Positions 27,070 through 34,634 of a DNA stretch of 64,000 bases are shown here, piece by piece. Origin of the DNA: Emergencia timonensis (GTDB lineage Bacteria > Bacillota > Clostridia > Peptostreptococcales > Anaerovoracaceae); NCBI RefSeq assembly GCF_900086585.1, contig NZ_FLKM01000007.1, positions 1 through 64,000 of the forward strand. The letters run 5' to 3'. Under the pieces are notes generated by a model, which had not been told where the DNA came from, searched no databases, and was given only the letters and a program-made list of their open reading frames with translations. Each line of letters opens with the position of its first letter. Within the stretch, counting starts at the first letter, position 1. Both the position numbers and the translations under genes were made by a program.

Positions 27070-28173
27070 ATGCTTGACTTGCTGAGACAATACAGGCGCG
27101 ACCTGCACCAAATTCCCGAGCTGGATTTCGACCTGCCGGAAACTACCCGCTATATCAGAGACGCCCTCTCCAAATACGACTGCCGGATCCTGACGCCGTC
27201 CCCTTCCGCAATCTGCGCCTGGTTTGATTTTGGAAAGAAAGAGACGATCGCCTTCCGGGCGGATATGGACGGCCTGCCCATCGCGGAACGCACGTCAAAG
27301 CCTTATGCCTCCCGCCATACCGGCAAAATGCACGCCTGCGGCCACGATGGCCACATGTCCATGATCCTGGCCCTGGCAGAGCGCATAGAATCTCACAGAG
27401 AAGCACTGTCCCGCAACGTCATGCTGATTTTTCAGCCCGCCGAGGAGACAGAAGGCGGAGCGGAGTCCATCGTGGAAAGCGGCATCCTCACAGCCTGCCA
27501 TGTGGTCCGCATCTTTGGCTGCCACCTATGGCCGGAATTGCCCGCAGGAACCGTCGGGGCGCGCCGCGGGGCGATGATGGCGAGAAGCAGCGAGGTGGAG
27601 GTTGCGGTCAAAGGCCGATCCGCCCATATCGCCAAGGCCCGCCAGGGCAGCGACGCCCTCTACGCAGCCGCTGCCTTCCTCACAGCTGCCTACAAAATGG
27701 AGCGGGAAGAAATCCCCGCAGGTGTTTACAGGCTGCTCAAGTTTGGTATTTTGCACAGCGGCACGGTATGCAACGCCATTAGCGCCGAGGCGTTCCTCAA
27801 AGGCAGCCTGCGGGTCTTTGAGCAGGAAACCTATGATCATATTCAAAGGCGCATGGAAGAAATCGCTGGACACATTGAAAGATCAACGGGCTGCACTTTT
27901 GAGATAAACCTTTCACAAGGCCATCCTCCTCTCTGCAATACGCCGGAACTCTTTGACCTGGTCGTGAGTCGCTGCCCGGATCAGATACAGCTTCTTGCGG
28001 AGCCTTCCATGACCAGTGAAGATTTTTCCTATTATGCCCGCCACTGCCCTGTATTTTTCTTTTTTCTGGGCTTAGGTGTCGACACGGCTCTTCACACAGA
28101 CAACTTTGACTTTGATGAAGAAGTTCTGCTGTCCGGTCTGCAGTTTTTCGAAAAACTATTGCTAATCCCATAG
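27070..28173 (+). CDS. dapL: N-acetyldiaminopimelate deacetylase (M20 amidohydrolase)
   Basis: A 367-residue M20D metallo-amidohydrolase. FRADMDGLPI (about 60-69), HACGHDGHM (about 92-100), FQPAEETEGG (about 124-133) and the metal His in FGCHLWPEL are the expected zinc-site blocks, and TSEDFSYY lies near the C-terminus. General family members remove acyl groups from amino acids. Beside dapA-B-H-patA it is best read as the enzyme releasing LL-DAP from its N-acetyl form, completing the pathway. It is divergent from the operon, so it is outside riboswitch control. The start follows AAAGGAG by 7 bases; the upstream ATG at 27019 lacks one. Confidence 0.85.
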   Translation: MLDLLRQYRRDLHQIPELDFDLPETTRYIRDALSKYDCRILTPSPSAICAWFDFGKKETIAFRADMDGLPIAERTSKPYASRHTGKMHACGHDGHMSMILALAERIESHREALSRNVMLIFQPAEETEGGAESIVESGILTACHVVRIFGCHLWPELPAGTVGARRGAMMARSSEVEVAVKGRSAHIAKARQGSDALYAAAAFLTAAYKMEREEIPAGVYRLLKFGILHSGTVCNAISAEAFLKGSLRVFEQETYDHIQRRMEEIAGHIERSTGCTFEINLSQGHPPLCNTPELFDLVVSRCPDQIQLLAEPSMTSEDFSYYARHCPVFFFFLGLGVDTALHTDNFDFDEEVLLSGLQFFEKLLLIP

Positions 28174-28177
28174 AGCA

Positions 28178-28212
28178 AAAGCGGGCGTTTCCTGGAAAAC
28201 ACGCCCGCTTTT
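28178..28212. terminator. Bidirectional terminator between dapL and the AGCS symporter
   Basis: Stem AAAGCGGGCGT / ACGCCCGCTTT with a 12-base loop and A/T runs on both sides, between convergent genes. Confidence 0.85.
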
Positions 28213-28234
28213 TTGTCACTATATATTAAGATTT

Positions 28235-29785
28235 CTAAGCTTCTTTTTTTCTTTTGCCTTCTACATCGTGTTTTTTCGCGAGCAGATCGGCATATTTCTC
28301 TTTTACAATATCAGTCCAAAGGTCCGCATTTTTGATGCCGCAGTCTGCTGGCTCAAATACAGGATCTAACCCCAGGTGTTTCTGTCTCTCGTAGTCCTTC
28401 AGCAGTTTCACCGCCTTTGTTGAAAGAATAATCAGTGCGGTAAAATTGATCCAGCACATGATGCCGATTCCGATATCGGCAGTATTCCAGGCAGCGTCAG
28501 AAGAGCGGGTCGCCCCAATCAGTACAATGACGACAATGACAGACCTGAATACATTGGTCATCACCTTTCTGATGCCTTCGCCTTTGTTCTTCAATATGTA
28601 AGAGATGTTCACATCTGTGTACAGTACGAAGGACAGCAAGGTCGTAAAGGCGAAGAAGAATACTGCAATGGCGATGAAAACAGATCCAACGCCCGGAAAT
28701 ACGGAGTCAATGGCTTTCTGTGTGAATCCGACACCTGCTGCCATACCCGGAACGCCTTCCGTAATAACGGTTTCTGTCTTCTCGTTTATGACGTTATACA
28801 TGCCTGTTGATAAAATCATAATTGCTGTCGCCGTGCAGACGAAAAGAGTATCTACATATACAGAGAAGGACTGCGCCAGTCCCTGTTTTGCCGGGTGAGA
28901 AACCTCCGCTGATGCCGCCGCGTGAGCGCCTGATCCATAACCGGCCTCATTGGAATAAATACCTCGCTTAACACCCCACATCACAGTGCTGCCCCAGATT
29001 GCTCCGTAAACAGAATTCATCTTGAAGGCACTGCTGAAAATCAGTCCGAACATGGAAGGAATCTGTTTGAAATTAATGCCTAGGATGACTAACGCTAATA
29101 CGATATAGATGATAGCCATGACTGGCACAACCAGTTCAGATACTCTGCCCAGCCTCTTGGCGCCGCCAAAAGCTACTACTGCCACACAGGCTGCCATCAG
29201 AGCGCCGCCAATCCATGGATTCAAGTTAAATGCGTTGTGTGCTGCATCGGCAAAGTTGAAGGCCTGGATGGTCGGCCCTGTGATACCGTTTGCCAAAATG
29301 GCCGCCAAAGCAAATACGACGGCAAAAACCTTGGCAACTTTGTTTCCGCCCATTCCTCGTTCTATGTAATAGGCCGGTCCGCCTTTGTACTCTCCGTCAA
29401 TTCTCGTCTTGTAGACCTGTGCCAGGGCTGATTCAGAGAATGCTGTTCCTGCGCCGATAAAGGCGATAACCCACATCCAGAAAACAGCGCCTGGGCCTCC
29501 AAAACAGATGGCTGTCGCTACGCCGGCGATGTTGCCGACACCGACACGGCCGCCAAGGGCAAGGGCAAAAGCCTGGAAAGAGGACATGCCCTCTTTACTT
29601 GTTCTGTCCTCTCTTTTTCTGTCTCTGCCCAGCAGATAATGTACCATGTCTTTGAAAAGTCTGATTTGAGGGAATTTCATGCGAAGTGAAAAATAAAGTC
29701 CGGTTCCCAGCGCAAGGATGGTCAGTGGCAACGCCCAGATGATATTATACATCTGCGTTGTGAGGTCGTCTAAAAATGCTCCCAT
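28235..29785 (-). CDS. Sodium:alanine/glycine symporter (AGCS family)
   Basis: A 516-residue membrane protein with about ten membrane segments, importing alanine, glycine or related amino acids with Na+. Family blocks: GNIAGVATAICFGGPGAVFWM (shortened here; from about residue 82), ESALAQVYKTR (about 117-127), GGPAYYIERGMG (about 134-145) and RGIYSNEAGYGSGAH (about 280-294), the AGCS signature. The C-terminal 40 residues are polar and cytoplasmic. The next genes upstream are a GlnK/GlnL-like two-component pair, so amino-acid-responsive control is likely. A TAACA/TGTTA-type dyad lies in its promoter region (about 29818-29850). Substrate specificity is unproved. Confidence 0.9.
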   Translation of the reverse strand: MGAFLDDLTTQMYNIIWALPLTILALGTGLYFSLRMKFPQIRLFKDMVHYLLGRDRKREDRTSKEGMSSFQAFALALGGRVGVGNIAGVATAICFGGPGAVFWMWVIAFIGAGTAFSESALAQVYKTRIDGEYKGGPAYYIERGMGGNKVAKVFAVVFALAAILANGITGPTIQAFNFADAAHNAFNLNPWIGGALMAACVAVVAFGGAKRLGRVSELVVPVMAIIYIVLALVILGINFKQIPSMFGLIFSSAFKMNSVYGAIWGSTVMWGVKRGIYSNEAGYGSGAHAAASAEVSHPAKQGLAQSFSVYVDTLFVCTATAIMILSTGMYNVINEKTETVITEGVPGMAAGVGFTQKAIDSVFPGVGSVFIAIAVFFFAFTTLLSFVLYTDVNISYILKNKGEGIRKVMTNVFRSVIVVIVLIGATRSSDAAWNTADIGIGIMCWINFTALIILSTKAVKLLKDYERQKHLGLDPVFEPADCGIKNADLWTDIVKEKYADLLAKKHDVEGKRKKEA

Positions 29786-29895
29786 TTAGTTCTCCTTTCA
29801 TAATTAAAATCCAAAATAATAACATATCGAGTAAAACTATCTTGTTATTAGATTAACAAAGCTTTTCAAAAAAACTCAAAAAGATTCAAAAAGAA

Positions 29896-29924
29896 ACGGA
29901 GAAATATTCTGAATATTCCTCCGT
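29896..29924 (-). terminator. Terminator of the GlnK/GlnL-like operon
   Basis: Minus-strand hairpin ACGGAGGAATATTC / GAATATTTCTCCGT followed by TTCTTTTT, 25 bases after the response-regulator stop. Confidence 0.75.
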
Positions 29925-29948
29925 AGTTACTTTTCGGTTACTATTTCG

Positions 29949-30791
29949 TTATAAAAGGGACTTTCGGTAGAGCAGAAGCCCCTCGATGAACTTGGAAATA
30001 TTGACCCTGCCGCCTCCGCTGCTGCTGCCTTTGATGAAGTCCATCTCGTCTTTGATGTTCTTGAAGTCAAAGACGTAGTTGGCGTAAACCTGGAACACCT
30101 CGTTGCTGTAATCGTCAATCCCCAGATTGGCAACATTGGTCAGCCCTTTTTTGATGGCGCGGCGCATCCGCTGTTCCAGGTTTTTGGACGTCTCCAGTTT
30201 CTCCGCCGCGACACGGGTCAGCACCTCTTTGCTGTACTCCTCGTCATGTTCGATCAAATACTGGCAGACACTGAGGATATCCGAAGTCCCCTTCTCGCCC
30301 AGCATGCCCAGAAGTCCTAGAAAGACGTTGATTTCGCGCAGGACGTCCTCCCTTCGCGCAGGCTGGCGCGAGAGTTCCTCTGTTTCGGCGAACATGCCCC
30401 TGATGCCCGCCACCAGGCTGTTCATTTTGATCTTCTCCGACACGTTGCCCAGCACCTTCTCCACCTCGATGATGTTGACAGGCTTATTGATAAAAAATTC
30501 TACTCCGGCGTTATAGGCCTGTTCGATCATGTCTTTGTCTGCCACCTGGGAGATCATGACGAAGCTGGCCTTGGGGCGGACTTTTTTGATCTGTCCCACC
30601 AGCGCGATACCGTCCATTTTGCTCATCAAAAGATCGACCAGGATAATATCCGGCTGCAGCGCCAAAATCTCTCCGATAGCTTTCTCAGGATCTGTGGCGT
30701 AGCCAATGACCTCACCCAGGTCGCGGCTTTCTACGATATTCTCCAGGGTCTTTACCGTGCCGATCTCATCGTCAACTATGTAATACTTCAT
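29949..30791 (-). CDS. GlnL/YcbB-like response regulator
   Basis: A 280-residue protein with an N-terminal receiver domain (about 1-115; YYIVDDE, phospho-Asp in IILVDLLMSKMDG, FFINKP Lys) and a C-terminal YcbB-type helical DNA-binding domain (about 150-265) rather than a winged helix. In Bacillus subtilis the homologous GlnK-GlnL pair responds to glutamine and controls glutaminase and a glutamine transporter. Here the target is probably the AGCS symporter next door (inference). The ATG at 30791 follows GAGGAGG; a 15-base longer start would overlap that site. Its start overlaps the kinase gene by 20 bases. Confidence 0.85.
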   Translation of the reverse strand: MKYYIVDDEIGTVKTLENIVESRDLGEVIGYATDPEKAIGEILALQPDIILVDLLMSKMDGIALVGQIKKVRPKASFVMISQVADKDMIEQAYNAGVEFFINKPVNIIEVEKVLGNVSEKIKMNSLVAGIRGMFAETEELSRQPARREDVLREINVFLGLLGMLGEKGTSDILSVCQYLIEHDEEYSKEVLTRVAAEKLETSKNLEQRMRRAIKKGLTNVANLGIDDYSNEVFQVYANYVFDFKNIKDEMDFIKGSSSGGGRVNISKFIEGLLLYRKSLL

Positions 30792-32067
30792 CTGATTCCT
30801 CCTCAAAAACAGTCTTTGGCATGGTGATCACAAAGTCGGTGTATTTGCCCTTTTCGCTCTGCACCTCGATGGTCCCGCAGAAGATGTTTTCCACGTAATC
30901 CTTGACCAGGGTCAGCCCCAGCCCCCGCTGCACATCTCCTGTCTCTGCATTGAACTTGGTGGAATAACCGTCAAAAAATACCGTCTCCAGTTCGTCCGCG
31001 TCGATGCCCGGCCCGTTATCTCTCACCTCCAGGACATAGTCATCTCCGTTTTCCCGCAGGGACAGGGTGACCTTCCCACCGCTTGAGCCGATGGCTTCCG
31101 CCGAATTGAGCGCAAGGTTTCGGATGACAGACATCATCTTGAAATACTGCCGCACATGAAAGTTCGCCCTGACTTTTGTCGTCAGTTCTACATTGTAGCC
31201 CCGGTTCTTGATGGTGCTCTGCAAATTGGCTTTCTCTATGGAAATGATGTCCTTCATGGCGAGACGCCCCTCGTCGATATCGTCGAGGAAGGTATCTTTG
31301 AGTACGTTGATGATGTTCAGGTAATCGCCTTTGATCTCGTGGGCGTTTTTGGAGATATCCAGCGAACACTCCTTCAGTTCCCGGGGCGCATTGATCGCCT
31401 CCATGGATTTGTAGAGGGAAAACGCCTGGCGCATGATATCCTCGATCTCGGCCGCGTTCTTCTCCATGACGTGGAGTTCGCTCTCAAAGATAGACGCCTG
31501 CACGATCAACTTCCGGTATTCCTTGTCATGCTCTTCTTTGATCAGCAGATTGGAATAGGTCTCCAACGCCAGCAAAATCACCTGGATCAGCACCGTCCTG
31601 CAGAAGGCGACGATGACGAGGGCAATCACCGTGTGAGCCGCCATGACCAGATGTCCCTGGATCAGGCTCCTGGTACTGAGCTCCGCGATGTTGGACAAAA
31701 TGTCGCAGACAAATATGACGTAGGGGAAGTTGCGGATATCCTTTGGCGCCCTGATGATATATTTATAAATCAAAGGATAAAGAATCCCGTAGGTGAAAAA
31801 AAATGCCATGTCCGGGATGACCAGTATGGCTGTCAGGCCAGGCTGTCCACCCTCCAGCACCATGAAAAGCAGTCTGATCAGCGGCGAGAAAATGGCTGAG
31901 CAGAACGCCACATACCTGGGAGACAGGTCCTCGTAGCAGTAGATGAATATAGCCATCACTGCGACCGACATGGCGATGATGAATCCATCAGTGATGAAGT
32001 TGAATCGGATCTGCGACGCCAGGGATACGAAAATAGCGATGTATATCGTTTTCTTGATTTTTACCAT
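30772..32067 (-). CDS. GlnK/YcbA-like sensor histidine kinase
   Basis: A 431-residue membrane kinase. Residues 1-180 hold about six membrane segments without a large external domain. A coiled linker follows, then the dimerisation helix with NAHEIKGDYLNIINVLKD (about 235-252; His in HEIKGD) and a GHKL ATPase domain with NLALNSAEAIG (N box), VRDNGPGID (G1) and RGLGLTLVKDYV (G2). The HEIKxD-type H box places it with the SpoOB/DcuS/YcbA class of kinases that pair with YcbB-like or LytTR-like regulators. It is translationally coupled to the regulator. Signal is probably an amino acid or related nutrient. Confidence 0.87.
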   Translation of the reverse strand: MVKIKKTIYIAIFVSLASQIRFNFITDGFIIAMSVAVMAIFIYCYEDLSPRYVAFCSAIFSPLIRLLFMVLEGGQPGLTAILVIPDMAFFFTYGILYPLIYKYIIRAPKDIRNFPYVIFVCDILSNIAELSTRSLIQGHLVMAAHTVIALVIVAFCRTVLIQVILLALETYSNLLIKEEHDKEYRKLIVQASIFESELHVMEKNAAEIEDIMRQAFSLYKSMEAINAPRELKECSLDISKNAHEIKGDYLNIINVLKDTFLDDIDEGRLAMKDIISIEKANLQSTIKNRGYNVELTTKVRANFHVRQYFKMMSVIRNLALNSAEAIGSSGGKVTLSLRENGDDYVLEVRDNGPGIDADELETVFFDGYSTKFNAETGDVQRGLGLTLVKDYVENIFCGTIEVQSEKGKYTDFVITMPKTVFEEESDEVLHS

Positions 32068-32167
32068 GATTCTCTCTCCTTCTAACTATGATGATACCAC
32101 AAGTAGGAAAAGAATTCCACGGCAGTACGATTGTAAATAAATTCTTTAAATGTTATAAAATGTATGT

Positions 32168-32220
32168 TATCATGTAATTACTGCTGAACCTTCAGCTAGT
32201 TTGCGGGAAGGAGGTGGTGC
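32168..32220 (+). promoter_or_regulatory. Toxin A promoter, 5' hairpin and ribosome-binding site
   Basis: An extended -10 box TGT-TATCAT (32168-32173) is followed by a hairpin GCTGAA-CC-TTCAGC (32183-32196) near the expected 5' end and then GGAAGGAGGTGGT. The same order occurs in locus B at 38853-38903. A hairpin at the very 5' end of the toxin mRNA is also a feature of Fst. Confidence 0.65.
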
Positions 32221-32223
32221 TAA

Positions 32224-32313
32224 TTGCTAGATTTTATTTTGACGCTAGTAGTCTCTGTCATAGGCGGTGTAGCAGCCAGTTACATAGTTCGTTGGCTGGA
32301 CAGAGAAAGATAG
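32224..32313 (+). CDS. Fst-like hydrophobic toxin peptide, locus A (29 aa)
   Basis: A 29-codon gene starting with TTG, 9 bases after AAGGAGG. The product begins LDFILTLVVSVIGGVAASY (after the initiator Met) and ends with IVRWLDRER: one membrane helix and a short charged tail. This resembles small type I toxins of the Fst/Ldr class, which insert in the inner membrane. A second copy with 90 identical-length codon bases lies at 38910, and the flanks are shared. The gene is followed by a bidirectional terminator and an opposing promoter, as in the plasmid par/Fst system. Toxicity is inferred from architecture, not shown. Confidence 0.8.
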   Translation: MLDFILTLVVSVIGGVAASYIVRWLDRER

Positions 32314-32331
32314 CCAGCAGTCAGCCAAAAG

Positions 32332-32365
32332 AAAAACCAGGTCGTACACGGCGACCTGGTTTTTT
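32332..32365. terminator. Shared bidirectional terminator, toxin-antitoxin locus A
   Basis: AAAAACCAGGTCG / CGACCTGGTTTTT stem with a short loop, A-run on one side and T-run on the other. It ends both the toxin mRNA and the opposing antisense RNA. Confidence 0.85.
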
Positions 32366-32402
32366 GGTGATGCTAATTCTTTGCTAGATTTTTATTAGCT
32401 AT
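32332..32402 (-). ncRNA. Predicted antitoxin RNA, locus A (about 70 nt)
   Basis: A strong minus-strand promoter, TTGACT (32432-32437), 17 bases, TAATAT (32409-32414), would start an RNA near 32402 that ends at the shared terminator. Its first part is the complement of 32371-32397, which directly repeats the toxin start region: TGCTAATT and TTGCTAGATTTT occur at both 32218-32235 and 32371-32391, with a 4-base insert in the second. The RNA can therefore pair with the toxin ribosome-binding/start site and with the terminator stem, as RNAII does for Fst. Confidence 0.75.
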
Positions 32403-32481
32403 GTCTATATATTATCTCACTTCTATGGGGAAGTCAATTACTAAAATAAATTTATGAAACGCTAATCATGTATTTTGACAG

Positions 32482-34101
32482 TCAATCTGCTCGATACACG
32501 ACTTTTCCGCCGACCATGGTCAGCACAGGGTTTGTCCCCAAAATCGCTTCGGGCTCGCAGGTAAAGATATCCCTGTCCAGCACGACCAGGTCTGCATAGT
32601 ATCCCGCTTTGAGTCTGCCTTTGACGTCTTCGCGGAATTCGTGATAGGCGCTTTCCATCGTGTATGCGTCAATCGCAGTCTCTACGTCTACGCACTCTGC
32701 AGGATAAAAACCGCCTGCAGGCTGTCCTTTCAAATCTTTGCGAGTCACTGCGCAGTAGATGCAGGCAAAGGGATCCAGATCTTCCACAGGGCTGTCCGTT
32801 CCGTAAGAGGCATGGATTCCTGTCTCTGCAGCTGTTCCAAAAGCATAAGAGGTCTTCATGATTTCATCGCCGCAGCGGGTCGGCACCACGTGCATGTCGC
32901 TCTGCAGGAAAATTGGCTGATAGGCAACCAGCAGGCCGGAGGCTTTGATGTGCGAGAGCAGAGCCTCGTCGGTGATCTGGCAGTGAATCAGACTGTGGCG
33001 CAGCGGATTTTCTCCGCTGCTGCCGTTTGCCTCATCGTACATAGCGGCAACCCGCCTGATCGCTTCGTCACCGATGGCGTGAACCACCACCTGCATCCCG
33101 TGATCATGTGCACAGTGGATCATCTCCTGCATATACGCATCCGAATTGACCTCCACTCCGCGATTGCCCGGATCGTCAGCATAGTCAAAACCCAGCAGGG
33201 CTGTTCTGGCCCCGAGGGAGCCGTCCTTCAGCAACTTGAGCGGTCCTCGCCGAAACCAGTCGTCCGCGTAGCTTTCGCCAAATTGCGGACTTTCACAGTA
33301 GGCTCTGAGGCTTTCTGCATCGTCATAAAACATCTGCCCCGTATAGCGCAGCAGGCCCCTCCCCTCATCGTAGACCTCTTTCATGAGGGCGCAGCAGGCC
33401 TCCTGATCTTTGATCACATAGCCGATGTCGTTGGACTGCACCGTCGTGAGCCCCCTGGACACAGCATATTCCATGGCTCCTGCCAGCGCCTGTTTCAGTT
33501 CTTCCCTGGTCAGGTTCGGCACCAGATCCAGCGCCGCGTGAAAGGCCTTTTCCGTCAAAATACCTGTAGGCTCGCCGTTTTCGTCCACTTCGACGCCGGC
33601 ACCCTCAAAACCCGTGTGCGCTCTGTCAATGCCCAGCTTTTTCAGGACATAGCTGTTGACACAGCAGGCGTGGGCGCAAACCCTCGTCAGGACGATGGGA
33701 ATCTCCACAGATACCTGGTCCAGATCTGCCCGATTCGGCTTTCTCCTATGTCTCGGTTCCCAGGTTTCTTCATTCCAGCCCGCCGCAGTGAACCCCTTGC
33801 TATGAGGATTTTTCTCCAGGTATGTCCTGCACAGTTCCGTCAGATCTTCGGCGCGCCTCGCCTTTGTCAGATCGGGAAAGAACATGGCTCTGCCCATATA
33901 GAACAGGTGCATGTGGCTGTCGTTGAAGCCGGGAACTACCGTCTTCCCCCGGCAGTCGATCTTCTCCGCACCTGCCGCCGATGCCAGGACTTCTTCATCG
34001 CTGCCCACCATGCGGATGAAACCGTCCTCCTGGAGAAGCGCCTGGGCATAGCGGCCCCTCTCCACATATATTTTTCCATTGTACAATACTGTCTTTGCCA
34101 T
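32482..34101 (-). CDS. YtcJ-like metal-dependent amidohydrolase
   Basis: A 539-residue amidohydrolase-3 family protein. The N-terminal beta-sandwich carries the metal-site motif GFNDSHMHLFYMG (HxH, about residues 55-67). Further metal ligands are expected in VVHAIGDEAIRR and SLIHCQI, and in the C-terminal YGTDSPVEDLDPF with its Asp. It should hydrolyse an amide, ring or formyl bond of a small molecule in the cytoplasm. A paralogue of almost the same length lies at 57159-58775. It is the last gene of a leftward operon with two VOC proteins and a symporter, so it probably acts on an imported amino-acid derivative. The ATG at 34101 is chosen because of GAAGGCGG upstream and the standard N-terminus. 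Confidence 0.88.
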   Translation of the reverse strand: MAKTVLYNGKIYVERGRYAQALLQEDGFIRMVGSDEEVLASAAGAEKIDCRGKTVVPGFNDSHMHLFYMGRAMFFPDLTKARRAEDLTELCRTYLEKNPHSKGFTAAGWNEETWEPRHRRKPNRADLDQVSVEIPIVLTRVCAHACCVNSYVLKKLGIDRAHTGFEGAGVEVDENGEPTGILTEKAFHAALDLVPNLTREELKQALAGAMEYAVSRGLTTVQSNDIGYVIKDQEACCALMKEVYDEGRGLLRYTGQMFYDDAESLRAYCESPQFGESYADDWFRRGPLKLLKDGSLGARTALLGFDYADDPGNRGVEVNSDAYMQEMIHCAHDHGMQVVVHAIGDEAIRRVAAMYDEANGSSGENPLRHSLIHCQITDEALLSHIKASGLLVAYQPIFLQSDMHVVPTRCGDEIMKTSYAFGTAAETGIHASYGTDSPVEDLDPFACIYCAVTRKDLKGQPAGGFYPAECVDVETAIDAYTMESAYHEFREDVKGRLKAGYYADLVVLDRDIFTCEPEAILGTNPVLTMVGGKVVYRAD

Positions 34102-34117
34102 TTTTGCCCCGCCTTCT

Positions 34118-34633
34118 CTATTTGTCGGTGTCATACGCGCCCGTGACGATGTAATCGTCGGGATACTTTTTTCTCGGCCCATCCACGTGGGGATCCCAGG
34201 CGTAGACATCAAAGCCCAGATCATCGCTTGTGGCAAACCAGCGGCCTCTTTCGTCAATGCGCGGGAAATAGGCGGACATATGCTCTTCTACGCCCTTTTC
34301 TTCTGCCACCTCGTAAAAATGTGGCTTGGTCCGCATGATCACATGGTGGATAAAAGGCCTGCCGATGGCCTGTAAGTCCTGATAAAACGACGATTCCGGA
34401 TCCCTCGGCTCAAAGAGCTCAATAGTGATTTCCCCGTAGTCGCACATGCAGATGCGGGCCTCGATTCCCTCTGCCGCTTTTCCGGCTTTCACCACCTGCT
34501 GTACATTTTCTGCATCCGTATAAAACTCTCTCCACGGGCCGATAATGCCATAAGATTTAAAGGTTTCCAGGGATTTTTCCATATCCGGCGTCAAAATGAC
34601 GAAGCCCCCTACTCTTTCAAAAGACTGTTCCAT
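34118..34633 (-). CDS. VOC-superfamily protein, single domain
   Basis: A 171-residue protein of the vicinal-oxygen-chelate (glyoxalase/dioxygenase/epimerase) fold. The pattern FERVGGFVILTPDMEKSLETF at the start (quoted to 20 residues or fewer: GGFVILTPDMEKSLETF), ITIELFEP (about 81-88) and PFIHHVIMR (about 103-111) give metal-binding His and Glu positions. It is related to one half of the double-domain VOC protein two genes upstream. It starts 2 bases after the symporter gene and ends 17 bases before the amidohydrolase. Reaction unknown: epimerase, lyase or dioxygenase are all possible. Confidence 0.75.
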   Translation of the reverse strand: MEQSFERVGGFVILTPDMEKSLETFKSYGIIGPWREFYTDAENVQQVVKAGKAAEGIEARICMCDYGEITIELFEPRDPESSFYQDLQAIGRPFIHHVIMRTKPHFYEVAEEKGVEEHMSAYFPRIDERGRWFATSDDLGFDVYAWDPHVDGPRKKYPDDYIVTGAYDTDK

Positions 34634-34634
34634 C

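Noticed and set aside
32641..34146. 501-codon plus-strand open frame
   Set aside because: Antisense shadow of the amidohydrolase gene; no ribosome-binding site or domain.
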